Of a DNA stretch of 64,000 bases, positions 40,707 through 49,217 are shown one piece after another. The number at the start of each line of letters is the position of its first letter. The first letter of the stretch is position 1. The notes below the pieces were generated by a model. That model was given only the letters and a program-made list of their open reading frames with translations, was not told where the DNA came from and searched no databases. Position numbers and translations under genes: made by a program. The DNA lies in assembly GCA_964535215.1 (NCBI GenBank), contig CAZHST010000001.1, positions 62,001 to 126,000 on the forward strand, written 5' to 3'. The stretch is from JACQHM01 sp964535215. GTDB lineage: Bacteria; Methylomirabilota; Methylomirabilia; Methylomirabilales; JACQHM01.

Positions 40707-41526
40707 CCAGGCCCCGCGATACCACCTCAGGATCCACCTCTACCACCGGATCCTGCACGGCCTCCTGATGACGAGCTTTCTGGGGCTGGCCGCCACGGGG
40801 ATGCCCCTTCGGTTCAACCGGGCGGCCTGGGCTGTTGGCTTCGCCCACACCATCGGAGGCTTCGGGGCGATCCTCTTCTTCCACAAGACCTTTGCCGTCC
40901 TCCTGACCCTCTGCTTCCTCCTCCATCTCGGGTATGTCTTCCACCTGGCCTTTGTCCGAGGGGAGGTCGGCGTCTTCTGGGGCCCCTCCTCCATGGTCCC
41001 CCAGCCCAAGGACTTCCTGGACATGTTCCAGCACTTCCGGTGGTTCTTCGGGATGGGGCCGAAGCCCCGATTCGGCCGTTTCACCTACTGGGAGAAGTTC
41101 GACTACTGGGCCGTCTTCTGGGGGATGGCCATCATCGGCACCTCAGGCTATGTGATGTGGTTCTCCTCGTTCTTTGCCAGGTTCCTCCCGGGGTGGGTCT
41201 TCAACATCGCCCTTCTGATCCACGCCGACGAGGCCCTTTTGGCAGTCTGGTTCATCTTCGCCATCCACTTCTTCAACAGTCACCTCCGCCCCGGCAAGTT
41301 CCCTCTGGATCTCGTCATCTTCACCGGAAGGGTGAGCGAGGAGGAGCTTCAGGAGGAGCGTCCGGCAGAGTATGAACGCCTGGTCAAGGAGGGGGGCGTA
41401 AAGGCCGTTTGGGTCGATCCCCCGCCGCTGTGGCTGAAGAACTTCGGGAGGATCGTCGGGTTCACCGTGGTCTTTACCGGCTTCCTCCTGTTCGGCCTGA
41501 CCCTCCTGGCCTTCTTGAACGAATGA
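40687..41526 (+). CDS. b-type cytochrome, membrane partner of the 13-haem protein
   Basis: 279 residues with about five to six helices. HRILHGLLMTSFLGLAATG and FHKTFAVLLTLCFLLHLGYVFH, and later LIHADEALLAVWFIFAIHFFNSHLRPG, supply the His pairs for two b haems, as in formate dehydrogenase gamma / Ni-Fe hydrogenase b-type subunits. The C-terminal FPLDLVIFTGRVSEEEL segment is shared with 42609-43361. Overlaps the end of the 13-haem gene and the start of the nonahaem gene, so all are co-translated. Confidence 0.88.
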   Translation: MERKSLDQAPRYHLRIHLYHRILHGLLMTSFLGLAATGMPLRFNRAAWAVGFAHTIGGFGAILFFHKTFAVLLTLCFLLHLGYVFHLAFVRGEVGVFWGPSSMVPQPKDFLDMFQHFRWFFGMGPKPRFGRFTYWEKFDYWAVFWGMAIIGTSGYVMWFSSFFARFLPGWVFNIALLIHADEALLAVWFIFAIHFFNSHLRPGKFPLDLVIFTGRVSEEELQEERPAEYERLVKEGGVKAVWVDPPPLWLKNFGRIVGFTVVFTGFLLFGLTLLAFLNE

Positions 41527-42599
41527 CGATGGGTGCGAAATATTTCAGGGGATGGCTAGGGGGGGGAGCCGCCATTGTTGTCCTCCTGCTGGCGGTGGCC
41601 TCCTCGGGTGCAGAACCGCTTCCGTCGGAGGTGGAGTTTTGCCTTTCCTGCCATAGCGAGAAGACCTTGGAGCTGACCCTGAGGAGCGGGGAGAGGCGCT
41701 CCCTCTTCGTGGACGGGAAGGTCTTTGCCCGCTCCATCCACGGGGACAAGCTCTCCTGTACCGATTGCCACCGGGACATCGAGGCCTATCCCCACCCGGA
41801 GAGGGTGTTCAGGAACCTGCGCGAGTTTACCCTGGCCTACTACGAGAGCTGCAAGGGATGCCACTTCGACAACTACACGAAGACCCTGGACAGCGTGCAC
41901 TACCGGGTCCTCGCCAGGGGGGACCTGAGGGCCCCTCTCTGCGTTGATTGCCATGGGGCCCACGACGTGACTGACCCTGACCTGCCCAGATCCAGGATCT
42001 CCAGGACCTGTGCGACGTGCCACGGGGAGGTGTACCAGCGGTACGCCGGGAGCGTCCACGGCAAGGCCCTCCTCCAGGAGGGGAACGTGGATGTCCCCGT
42101 CTGCACCGACTGCCACCGCTCCCACGATATCGAGGACCCCCGGACCGCCTCCTTCCGTTTGAAGACCCCCGAGCTCTGCGCCACATGCCACACCAACGGG
42201 GAGCTCATGAGGAGGTACGGCCTCTCGACCAACGTCCTCCAGACATACCTGAAGGATTTTCACGGGATGACGGCGTCCTTCTACAGGAGAGAGCAGATCA
42301 CGCCGGCTGCCTTCACCGCCGTCTGCACCGATTGCCACGGCGTTCATGAGATCTTACCGGTCAAGGATCCAAGATCCGCTGTGATGAAGGCGAACCTGGT
42401 CAGGGTCTGCCGGAAGTGCCACCCGGAGGCCACAGAGAATTTCCCGGCGGCCTGGCTCTCCCACTACGAGCCGAGCCCCGAGAAGGCCCCGCTGGTTTAC
42501 TACACGAAGCTCTTCTACCAGTTCTTCATCCCCTTCGTCGTCTTGGGGTTGGTTCTCCAGATCCTCCTCCACCTCTGGCGGGTTGTCGTCAACCGGTGA
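41523..42599 (+). CDS. Nonahaem membrane-anchored cytochrome c
   Basis: 358 residues, ATG 41523 overlapping the previous stop. Signal peptide (GAAIVVLLLAVASSGA), nine CxxCH sites (CLSCH, CTDCH, CKGCH, CVDCH, CATCH, CTDCH, CATCH, CTDCH, CRKCH), and a C-terminal helix (FFIPFVVLGLVLQILLHLW). The final segment (ANLVRVCRKCHPEATENF) is nearly the same as in the 13-haem protein (ANLVATCRRCHPRANENF), so the two are homologous modules that differ by haem number. Confidence 0.9.
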   Translation: MTMGAKYFRGWLGGGAAIVVLLLAVASSGAEPLPSEVEFCLSCHSEKTLELTLRSGERRSLFVDGKVFARSIHGDKLSCTDCHRDIEAYPHPERVFRNLREFTLAYYESCKGCHFDNYTKTLDSVHYRVLARGDLRAPLCVDCHGAHDVTDPDLPRSRISRTCATCHGEVYQRYAGSVHGKALLQEGNVDVPVCTDCHRSHDIEDPRTASFRLKTPELCATCHTNGELMRRYGLSTNVLQTYLKDFHGMTASFYRREQITPAAFTAVCTDCHGVHEILPVKDPRSAVMKANLVRVCRKCHPEATENFPAAWLSHYEPSPEKAPLVYYTKLFYQFFIPFVVLGLVLQILLHLWRVVVNR

Positions 42600-42608
42600 A
42601 TTTGGGAG

Positions 42609-43361
42609 ATGAGGCGGGAAACGTCGGGATACGTGATCCGGTTCAGCGTGAGGCAGCGGGTCGAGCACCTCCTCATCATGGTGCTCTTCCTCATCCTCGC
42701 CTTAACGGGTCTCCCCCAGAAGTTCTTCGAGGCGGGGTGGGCCCAGGGGTTGATCCTCCAGCTGGGCGGGATTGATCGGGTCCGCTGGTTCCACCGCACC
42801 GCCGGCCTCCTCTTCACCCTGGTGGCCATCGAGCATCTAGGGGTCATCCTCTCGTTGGCCGCGCTGAAGCGGATCAAGCTTAGCATGATCCCGGCCAAGA
42901 AGGACTTTCAGGATGCCATTCTTATGCTACGATATTATCTGGGGCTCTCGGAGGAGCAGGCCCAGTTCGACCGGTATGACTACCGGCAGAAGTTTGAGTA
43001 CTGGGGCCTGGTCTTCGGCGGGGTGGTCATGATCCTCACCGGGTTTCTCCTCTACTTCCCGACCTTCTTCACCCGCTTCCTCCCGGGTGAGGTGATTCCG
43101 GCGGCGAAGGTGGCCCACTCGAGCGAGGGGCTCCTGGCGTTCCTGGTGGTGATCATCTGGCACGTCTACAACGCCCACCTGAACCCCGACGTCTTCCCCT
43201 TCGACGCCTCGATCTTCACCGGGAGGATCAGCGAGGAGCGGATGCGGAAGGAGCATCCCTTGGAGCACGCCCGTCTTGCCGCAAAGGGGGAAGCGGCGGC
43301 CTTCAAGGAGGAGACGGCCGAGAGCCTTTCCCGGGAAACCAACGGCGATAAACCACCTTAG
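42609..43361 (+). CDS. b-type cytochrome, membrane partner of the nonahaem protein
   Basis: 250 residues. VEHLLIMVLFLILALTGLPQ, WFHRTAGLLFTLVAIEHLG and LLAFLVVIIWHVYNAHLNP give the haem-b ligands in helices 1, 2 and 4. Closely related in layout to 40687-41526, including FPFDASIFTGRISEERM. With the nonahaem cytochrome it makes a second copy of the module. The C-terminus is a charged cytoplasmic tail. Confidence 0.88.
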   Translation: MRRETSGYVIRFSVRQRVEHLLIMVLFLILALTGLPQKFFEAGWAQGLILQLGGIDRVRWFHRTAGLLFTLVAIEHLGVILSLAALKRIKLSMIPAKKDFQDAILMLRYYLGLSEEQAQFDRYDYRQKFEYWGLVFGGVVMILTGFLLYFPTFFTRFLPGEVIPAAKVAHSSEGLLAFLVVIIWHVYNAHLNPDVFPFDASIFTGRISEERMRKEHPLEHARLAAKGEAAAFKEETAESLSRETNGDKPP

Positions 43362-43370
43362 CGTCATCGG

Positions 43371-45263
43371 ATGAACCCCTTCCGTTTCTTCAAGAGGAGC
43401 CTTCGGGGGCGGATCATCCTCCTGGTCGGCCTGGGGATGGTGGCCCTGGCAGGGATCCTCCGACTCTCCAGCCTGTGGGAGAGCCGGCTCCTCTTCGATC
43501 GGGCCTTAAGCGAACGTCAGCGTCTCGCCCAGGCGTTGGCTGACCATCTGGACTACATCCTCAAGTCGAACCTGATCATCCTCCAGGATGTGGCCCTGGG
43601 AGCCAGGGAAGGCCTCGGGAGGGGTGATCTGAAATCCGTGAAAGCGGCCCTCCGGGAGGCCTACCTTCGCTCCCTCTTCACCGAAGGGGTCTTCCTCCTG
43701 GACCGGAGGGGTCGGATCGTCTGGATCGAACCCCAGCGCCCTTCCCGGATGCACGAGGACTTCTCCTCCCTCCCCCCGGTCCGCCGGGCCCTGGAGGCCG
43801 GAAGGCCGGAGGTCTCGGACCTTGTCATCAATGGGGGGAAACGGATCTATGCCGTGGTGCCGATCCGGGACTGGGGCGGGGAGCTGGTGGGGGCCGTGGG
43901 GGGGACCCTCGACCCCGGGAGCCCCCGCTTCCGCTCCCTCCTCCACCCGATCCGGCTCGGCGACACGACCTATCTGGAACTCGTGGACGGCCACGGGATC
44001 GTCCTGGCCTCGACGAAGGCAGGGCGGGCTTTCCTGGAGAGTGACCACGGCCGCTTCCTGGCCGGTTTGATCCAGGAGAGGAGATCGGTGGTCGGGACCT
44101 GCCACAGTTGCCACGAAGGGGAGGGGCTTTCGGGGCGGGAGAGGGAGGTCATCGCCTTTGCCCCGTTGACCGCTGCCCCCTGGGGGATCAGCATCCGTCA
44201 GGCCGAAAAGGAGGCCCTGGCTCCGGCCTTCACAATAGAGCGGCGCCTCTTTTTCCTTGGCTCCCTGACGATCCTTCTGGCGCTCCTCTTCGCCTGGGGA
44301 GTGGCCAGGAGTGTGACGAAGCCCTTAGGCGTCCTGACCCAAGCCGCCCAACGGATTGCCAGCGGGGACCTGGATGAGCCGATCCCGCCCCTAGGCGAGG
44401 ACGAGATCGGCCGCCTGGCCCGATCCTTCGATCAGATGCGGGCGGCGCTCCAGGCCTCTCTGGAGGCGATCTCGGAAGGGAAGCGGGAGCTGGAGAGGAG
44501 GGTGCAGGAGCGGACGAGGGAGCTGGAGAGCCTCTATCAGGAGCTTCGGAGGAAAGAGGAGCTTCGGGGGGAGCTGTTAAAGAAGGTGATCGTGGCCCAG
44601 GAGGAGGAACGGAGGCGGATCGCCCGGGAGCTCCACGACGAAACCAGTCAGGCCCTGGCCGCCCTCCTCCTGTCCGTCGAGACGGGCATCCAAAGCCCTC
44701 CCCAGGAGGTCAGGGAGAGGCTCCACCGGATAAAGGCCCTGGCCGATCGGACCCTGGACAGCATTCACCGCCTGATCTTCGATCTCCGCCCCTCCGTCCT
44801 GGACGATCTCGGCCTCGTTTCAGCCCTCCGGTGGTCCGCCGAGAGTCGCCTGGAGCCTATGGGGATTGACCTCTCCTTTGAGGTCATCGGATCGGAGCGG
44901 AGGCTTCCACCCGAGATCGAGACGGCCCTCTTCAGGATCGGCCAGGAGGCCATCACCAACATCGCGAGGCATGCCGAAGCCGAGGGGGTCAGGATCACGG
45001 TCGAGTTCGGCGAGGAGGTCGTCCGCCTCCAGGTCGAGGACGACGGGAAGGGGTTTGACCCTGAAGAGGTGACCAGGTCTGTCAAAGGGGCTCGGGGGTT
45101 GGGGCTCCTCGGGATGAGGGAGCGGACGGCCCTCTTGGAGGGGACCCTCACCATCCAGTCCGAGCCGGGAGGGGGGACGCGGGTGACTGTGGAGGTCCCC
45201 CTGCCGGGGCTTCGGACCGGGACGCCAGGCGCCCATGAAGATCAGGGTTCTCATCGCCGATGA
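43371..45263 (+). CDS. Sensor histidine kinase with CxxCH haem site in its periplasmic domain
   Basis: 630 residues. Helix 1 (about 14-32), a dCache-like sensor domain (about 35-285), helix 2 (LFFLGSLTILLALLFAWGVA), a HAMP domain (SVTKPLGVLTQAAQRIASGDLDEPI), a coiled coil, a HisKA_3 dimerisation domain with His about 422 (IARELHDETSQALAALLLS) and an HATPase_c domain ending GLGLLGMRERTALLEGT, as in NarX/DegS-type kinases. Unusually, the sensor carries CHSCH at 244-248, a covalent haem c site. It should sense redox state, O2 or NO and control the cytochrome cluster. Its end overlaps the response regulator gene. Confidence 0.92.
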   Translation: MNPFRFFKRSLRGRIILLVGLGMVALAGILRLSSLWESRLLFDRALSERQRLAQALADHLDYILKSNLIILQDVALGAREGLGRGDLKSVKAALREAYLRSLFTEGVFLLDRRGRIVWIEPQRPSRMHEDFSSLPPVRRALEAGRPEVSDLVINGGKRIYAVVPIRDWGGELVGAVGGTLDPGSPRFRSLLHPIRLGDTTYLELVDGHGIVLASTKAGRAFLESDHGRFLAGLIQERRSVVGTCHSCHEGEGLSGREREVIAFAPLTAAPWGISIRQAEKEALAPAFTIERRLFFLGSLTILLALLFAWGVARSVTKPLGVLTQAAQRIASGDLDEPIPPLGEDEIGRLARSFDQMRAALQASLEAISEGKRELERRVQERTRELESLYQELRRKEELRGELLKKVIVAQEEERRRIARELHDETSQALAALLLSVETGIQSPPQEVRERLHRIKALADRTLDSIHRLIFDLRPSVLDDLGLVSALRWSAESRLEPMGIDLSFEVIGSERRLPPEIETALFRIGQEAITNIARHAEAEGVRITVEFGEEVVRLQVEDDGKGFDPEEVTRSVKGARGLGLLGMRERTALLEGTLTIQSEPGGGTRVTVEVPLPGLRTGTPGAHEDQGSHRR

Positions 45264-45882
45264 CCATGCCCTCTTCCGGGAGGGGATCAGGATCCTCCTC
45301 TCCGGCTATGACGATCTGGAGGTGGTGGGGGAGGCGGCCGACGGGAGGGAGGCCATCGAGCGGGCAAGGGAATGCCGCCCCGACATCGTCCTGATGGACA
45401 TCGCCATGCCGGGGTTGGGGGGGCTGGAGGCGACCCTGGAGCTGAAGAAACTCCTTCCCGGGGTGAAGATCCTGATCCTCACCCAATACGACAACCGGGA
45501 GTACCTCTACCGCTTCTTCAAGGCCGGGGTTTCGGGTTACGTGTTGAAGCGGGCGGCGGGGACCGAACTGGTCGCCGCCATCAGGGCCGTGTATCAGGGG
45601 GGAATCTTCCTCCACCCGGAGGTCGCCCCCGCCGTTGTCGAAGGGTATCTGGGGGGGCTCAGGCCTTCCGAACAGGAGGATGCCTATGAGACCTTGACGG
45701 ATCGGGAGAAGCAGGTCTTGAAGCTGGTCGCCGAGGGGAAGACCAACAAGGAGATCGCCGGCATCCTGGGGATCAGCGTGAAGACTGCCATGGGCCACCG
45801 GGCGAACCTGATGGAGAAGCTCGGCATCCATAACAGGGCCGAGCTGGTCAAGTTCGCCCTTCGGCGGGGGATCATCGAGTAA
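45235..45882 (+). CDS. NarL/FixJ-type response regulator
   Basis: 215 residues. Receiver domain with acidic pair D9/D10, phosphoacceptor D55 (VLMDIAMPG) and Lys in YVLKRAAG; linker; LuxR-type HTH (LTDREKQVLKLVAEGKTNKEIAGILGISVKTAMGHRANLMEKL). The gene overlaps the haem-binding kinase gene by 29 bp and is its cognate partner. Confidence 0.93.
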   Translation: MKIRVLIADDHALFREGIRILLSGYDDLEVVGEAADGREAIERARECRPDIVLMDIAMPGLGGLEATLELKKLLPGVKILILTQYDNREYLYRFFKAGVSGYVLKRAAGTELVAAIRAVYQGGIFLHPEVAPAVVEGYLGGLRPSEQEDAYETLTDREKQVLKLVAEGKTNKEIAGILGISVKTAMGHRANLMEKLGIHNRAELVKFALRRGIIE

Positions 45883-46183
45883 CGGGTCGCCCGAGGGGTT
45901 CCCCAACGGGTCCCGTCGCGCGAAAAAACCTTTGATCTTTGAGAGAATTGGGGTAGAGTTAAAAACGGTGTTCACCCAGAGGATCCGGAGAGTGGGGTAG
46001 CGTCGCCAAGATTCGATCTGTTCACGCCTGGAAGCGCCTTTCTGGACGCTCGCTCGCCCAGGAGGGCGCTTTCTCTTTTCCTGAGGAGATCGTCTTCTTT
46101 GGAGGGGGGAGGGCCAGGAAACAGGGAAAAGAGCGGCGGAGTTCTACGGGGGCTTGGGTGCCGGCGTCGAAGGAGGACGGGCG
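45883..46183 (+). other. Intergenic region, 301 bp, with terminator
   Basis: No gene seen. It holds the long hairpin described separately at 46033-46079. A weak -35/-10-like pair (TTGATC 45932, TAGAGT 45954, 16-bp spacing) could serve the PAS-LuxR gene or a leader RNA. Confidence 0.4.
46033..46079 (+). terminator. Rho-independent terminator ending the respiratory cluster
   Basis: A 13-bp imperfect stem: AGCGCC (46033-46038) with GGCGCT (46065-46070), continued by CTGG with CCAG, loop of about 12 bases, then TTCTCTTTTC. It follows the response regulator by 150 bases. Confidence 0.7.
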
Positions 46184-46873
46184 ATGGCCGAGGATGTCTT
46201 GGAGCTGATTGCGAACACTTCGGATGGTGTTTTCGCCGTTCGCAACGACCACCGGATCATCTTGTGGAATAAAGGGGCCGAAGCCCTGCTCGGGTTCCGG
46301 GCCAAGGAGGTTCTCGGGAGGTATTGCTATGACGTGCTCGGCGGCATTGATCAATCGCGCCACCCGATCTGTTACAAAGGTTGTCAAGCCCTGGTCGCAG
46401 CCGGCCGGGGGAAGCTGGTCCCCACCCGGAACCTGGCGACGCGAACGAAGATCGGGCAGGAGATCTGGTTGAACATGACCTCCATCGTGATTCCCTCCAA
46501 GCGAAATGATCTCGTGATCCTCGTCCACATCTTCCGGGACTTTACCCGCCAGAAGGAGGTGGAGCAGTTCGTTCACCGTCTCCTCTCCAGCGTGGCCAAG
46601 CCCTCCTGGTGTGAGGGGTTCGAGGCTCTGCCCAACCCGCCTCCTTCCCATGGTCTTCCCGAGGATCTGACCTCGCGGGAGGTACAGGTCCTCCAGCTTC
46701 TGGCATTAGGGACGCCGACCAAAGCCATCGCCCAGAGGCTTTGCATCAGTCCCTCGACCGTCAAGAACCATATCCAGAACATCCTCAGCAAGCTGAAGGT
46801 ACACAGCCGGGTTCAAGCCGTTGCGGTAGCCTTCCGGTACAACCTTATTCAGGGGACCGATTTCGTAGCATAG
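46184..46873 (+). CDS. PAS domain-LuxR HTH transcriptional regulator
   Basis: 229 residues from ATG 46184. N-terminal PAS domain (about 5-125: VLELIANTSDGVFAVRNDHRIILWNKGAEALLGF) contains an unusual CYDVLGG...HPICYKGC segment, whose three cysteines could hold a redox or Fe-S switch. A GerE/LuxR HTH fills the C-terminus (LTSREVQVLQLLALGTPTKAIAQRLCISPSTVKNHIQNILSKL). No receiver or kinase domain: a one-component regulator. Target may be the cytochrome cluster or the transporter that follows. Confidence 0.87.
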   Translation: MAEDVLELIANTSDGVFAVRNDHRIILWNKGAEALLGFRAKEVLGRYCYDVLGGIDQSRHPICYKGCQALVAAGRGKLVPTRNLATRTKIGQEIWLNMTSIVIPSKRNDLVILVHIFRDFTRQKEVEQFVHRLLSSVAKPSWCEGFEALPNPPPSHGLPEDLTSREVQVLQLLALGTPTKAIAQRLCISPSTVKNHIQNILSKLKVHSRVQAVAVAFRYNLIQGTDFVA

Positions 46874-46956
46874 GCCGGGGGGCCAGGGGAAAATGCGGCC
46901 CTCCTACCTTCCCTGGGAAGAGATGACACGCGGAAAGGTCGAGAGGAGGGAAAGAG

Positions 46957-48405
46957 ATGGTGGGGAATGAGAATCCTCAAGGCGTTCGCACGGTGAAGGC
47001 GGGGGATCTCAAGCCCCCGTGGGAGATCCGGGAACTTCCCGCACCCCCTGCGCTGTCCCTGAAGGGGCTCTTCCAATGGGCCGGTCCGGCGATCATCCTG
47101 GGGGCCCTTTCCGTGGGCGGCTTTGAGGCCTACCATGCCGGGTATATGGGGGCCAAGCTCTTCGTGGGCATCTTCTGGCTCTACTGGCTCTCCTGCATCG
47201 CCCAGCTGTTCCTGAACCAGGAGATCGCCCGTTACACCATGGCGACGGGGGAGACGGTCCTCCAGGGATTCACCCGCCTGCGTCCGGCCAAATTCTGGGC
47301 CTGGTTCTCGGCCCTCTTCTGCTGGCTTCAGGTAGCCTGGCCCGCCTGGATCACGGGCGCCGCCGCCGGGGCCGCCGCGGTCTTTGGGTTCGGGACCTGG
47401 CAGGCCTGGTCCGTCGTGGCCCTGGTTGCGGTGTTTATCTGCTTCGCGGCCAGCCGCTACGTGTACAACACGTTGGAGATCATCATGTACGCCGCATTCG
47501 TTGTGGCGAACATCGGGCTGGCCTTCTTCACGGTGCTGATGAGCACCCCCCAGGCGGCGCTGGAAACGGCCAGAGGCTGGGTGAGCGTGGGCTCCTTCCC
47601 TGCCGGCATCACCCTGAGCATGATCGGGCCTTTCCTCCTGCAGCCGGCCGGCGGGTTCTGGAACTTCTGGCACACCTACTGGGTGCGGGAAAAAGGCATG
47701 GGGATGGGCAGGTACTTTGGCCGGGTCACAGGGTTGGTGGCCAAGCCCGAGGAGATCAGCAGGACCGGGTACATCTTCGATGCGGACAATCCGGTTGAGT
47801 TGGCTAAGTTTAAACGATGGCTCACGCTCAACAATCTCACACTGGCCATCTTCTTCGTGATCCTGGGAGGGGTGTTCTTCACCTTCTTTGCTGGCCTGGC
47901 CGGGTATTCGGCGAAAACTCTCTACAATATGGATGTCCCCTCCGGCTGGAAGATCGCCATTGTGCTGTCGGAGATCTTCAAATCGGCGTACGGGCAGATC
48001 GGGTTCGCCTTCTTCGGGATCATCCTGATCTTTGCCCTCTTCGACTCCCAGTTTTCCATCTACGACGGGATCGCCCGGATGTGGGCCGATACCTTCTTCC
48101 TGGAGCATCCGACGGTTTTCGGGAAACGCCCCTACCGGTTCTGGTACTTCGTCTTGCTGGGGGCCCTGGTCGTCTACGGGTTGATCGGCGTCTGGCTGAA
48201 GACCCCTTACATCATCTGGCTGATCGCCAACTGGCTGGGGACGGCAGCCCAGGCCTACGTGACCTTCATGGTTATTCTCCTGAACCGAAAACTGTTGCCG
48301 GAGAAGATCCGACCAAAAGGGGTCTCGTTGGCCGTGAACCTCCTCTGGGGGACGATCCTCCTTGTGTATTTCGTCGCCTGGACCATCAAGGATCGGCCGT
48401 TCTGA
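46957..48405 (+). CDS. Divergent Nramp-like membrane transporter
   Basis: 482 residues with about eleven to twelve helices and the general Nramp/LeuT-like course: GLFQWAGPAIILGALSVGGFEA in helix 1 and IGPFLLQPAGGFWNFWHTYW in the helix-6 position. The metal-site motifs DPGN (helix 1) and MPH (helix 6) of true Mn/Fe Nramps are not present, so the substrate is open. Stop codon directly abuts that of the convergent MfnB gene, with no intergenic base. Confidence 0.7.
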   Translation: MVGNENPQGVRTVKAGDLKPPWEIRELPAPPALSLKGLFQWAGPAIILGALSVGGFEAYHAGYMGAKLFVGIFWLYWLSCIAQLFLNQEIARYTMATGETVLQGFTRLRPAKFWAWFSALFCWLQVAWPAWITGAAAGAAAVFGFGTWQAWSVVALVAVFICFAASRYVYNTLEIIMYAAFVVANIGLAFFTVLMSTPQAALETARGWVSVGSFPAGITLSMIGPFLLQPAGGFWNFWHTYWVREKGMGMGRYFGRVTGLVAKPEEISRTGYIFDADNPVELAKFKRWLTLNNLTLAIFFVILGGVFFTFFAGLAGYSAKTLYNMDVPSGWKIAIVLSEIFKSAYGQIGFAFFGIILIFALFDSQFSIYDGIARMWADTFFLEHPTVFGKRPYRFWYFVLLGALVVYGLIGVWLKTPYIIWLIANWLGTAAQAYVTFMVILLNRKLLPEKIRPKGVSLAVNLLWGTILLVYFVAWTIKDRPF

Positions 48406-49134
48406 TCATCGCTTCCCAACTTGATAGCGATGAATGGTGGCCAGGAGGTCCTTCACCCGTTGGGCGCTGGTGTTGCCGGTCCTCCCCCCATAGCAGACCG
48501 AGCCGCGGACGCCGATTAAGTCCGTCCCGATCTCGATCAGCGCCGGGATGTCCTCCTCGCTTAAGGAGCCCAAAAGAATGGTCTTCAGGTGGTAGAGGTG
48601 GGCCCGGCCGACGAACCGTTGGAGTTCTGGGGGGCTCATGTAGTTGAAGAGGTGGTGCTTGGTGTACCGTTGGACATCAACGGCCACGGCATCGATCTTG
48701 GAGCCCCGGAGTAGCTCGAGGGCATCCCAGGGGTTAATGGCCTCCAGCTCCTCGTAGTCGGCGTACACACCGACGGCCGTCAGCACCGCAGGGTAGCGTT
48801 TCTTAACCTCTTCCCCTAAATCCTTGATGATCCTGGAAGCTTCCTCCTTCGAGGTCACCTTGTAGAGGCCGGCCGTGACATGATGGGTGGCCCCGGATTC
48901 GATGGCTCCTACCGCTGCCTGAGCGACCGTCCCCGCCATCCTCTCGTGGAAGTCGCCCAAAGCCGCTCCCACATTGATCCTCCTGGGAACGGCCTTCCGA
49001 ACGTCCCGGATGATGCTGGGGAGATGAGCGCCCAGGGATCCTTCCTGCAGGTTTTTTACACTGATGAACTTCGCTCCCCCTTCAACAGCGGCCCTGGCAT
49101 CCTCCTTAGACATGACGACGATGACCGCTTCCAT
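48406..49134 (-). CDS. mfnB: (5-formylfuran-3-yl)methyl phosphate synthase-like protein (MfnB/DUF556)
   Basis: 242 residues from ATG 49134. A TIM-barrel of the DUF556/MfnB family: EGGAKFISVKNLQEGSLGAHLPSII, VGAALGDFHER, AVAVDVQRYTKHHLFNYM, and a C-terminal IGVRGSVCYGGRTG. In methanogens MfnB condenses two glyceraldehyde-3-phosphates to the furan precursor of methanofuran; bacteria with tetrahydromethanopterin-linked C1 metabolism also carry it. The conserved Lys of the Schiff base is in the SVKN segment. It is the last gene of the hydrogenase operon, 83 bp after hypA. Confidence 0.85.
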   Translation of the reverse strand: MEAVIVVMSKEDARAAVEGGAKFISVKNLQEGSLGAHLPSIIRDVRKAVPRRINVGAALGDFHERMAGTVAQAAVGAIESGATHHVTAGLYKVTSKEEASRIIKDLGEEVKKRYPAVLTAVGVYADYEELEAINPWDALELLRGSKIDAVAVDVQRYTKHHLFNYMSPPELQRFVGRAHLYHLKTILLGSLSEEDIPALIEIGTDLIGVRGSVCYGGRTGNTSAQRVKDLLATIHRYQVGKR

Positions 49135-49158
49135 CCTTCCTTCTCTGGAACGTTCATC

Positions 49159-49201
49159 CCCCTCCCCCTTGCCCCCTCCCACCAGGGGGAGGAGGGGACT
49201 T
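49159..49201. repeat. G/C-rich inverted repeat between hypA and mfnB
   Basis: Pyrimidine-rich CCCCTCCCCC elements followed by AGGGGGAGGAGGGG form an imperfect hairpin in the 83-bp gap. It resembles palindromic intergenic elements scattered in many GC-rich genomes and may modulate the transcript end or stability. Only one copy was noticed in the window. Confidence 0.35.
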
Positions 49202-49217
49202 TGGAGGGTGCCTCCTG

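Noticed and set aside
49159..49201. CRISPR or tandem repeat in the pyrimidine-rich stretch
   Set aside because: Only an imperfect inverted repeat without regular spacing; listed as a low-confidence repeat.
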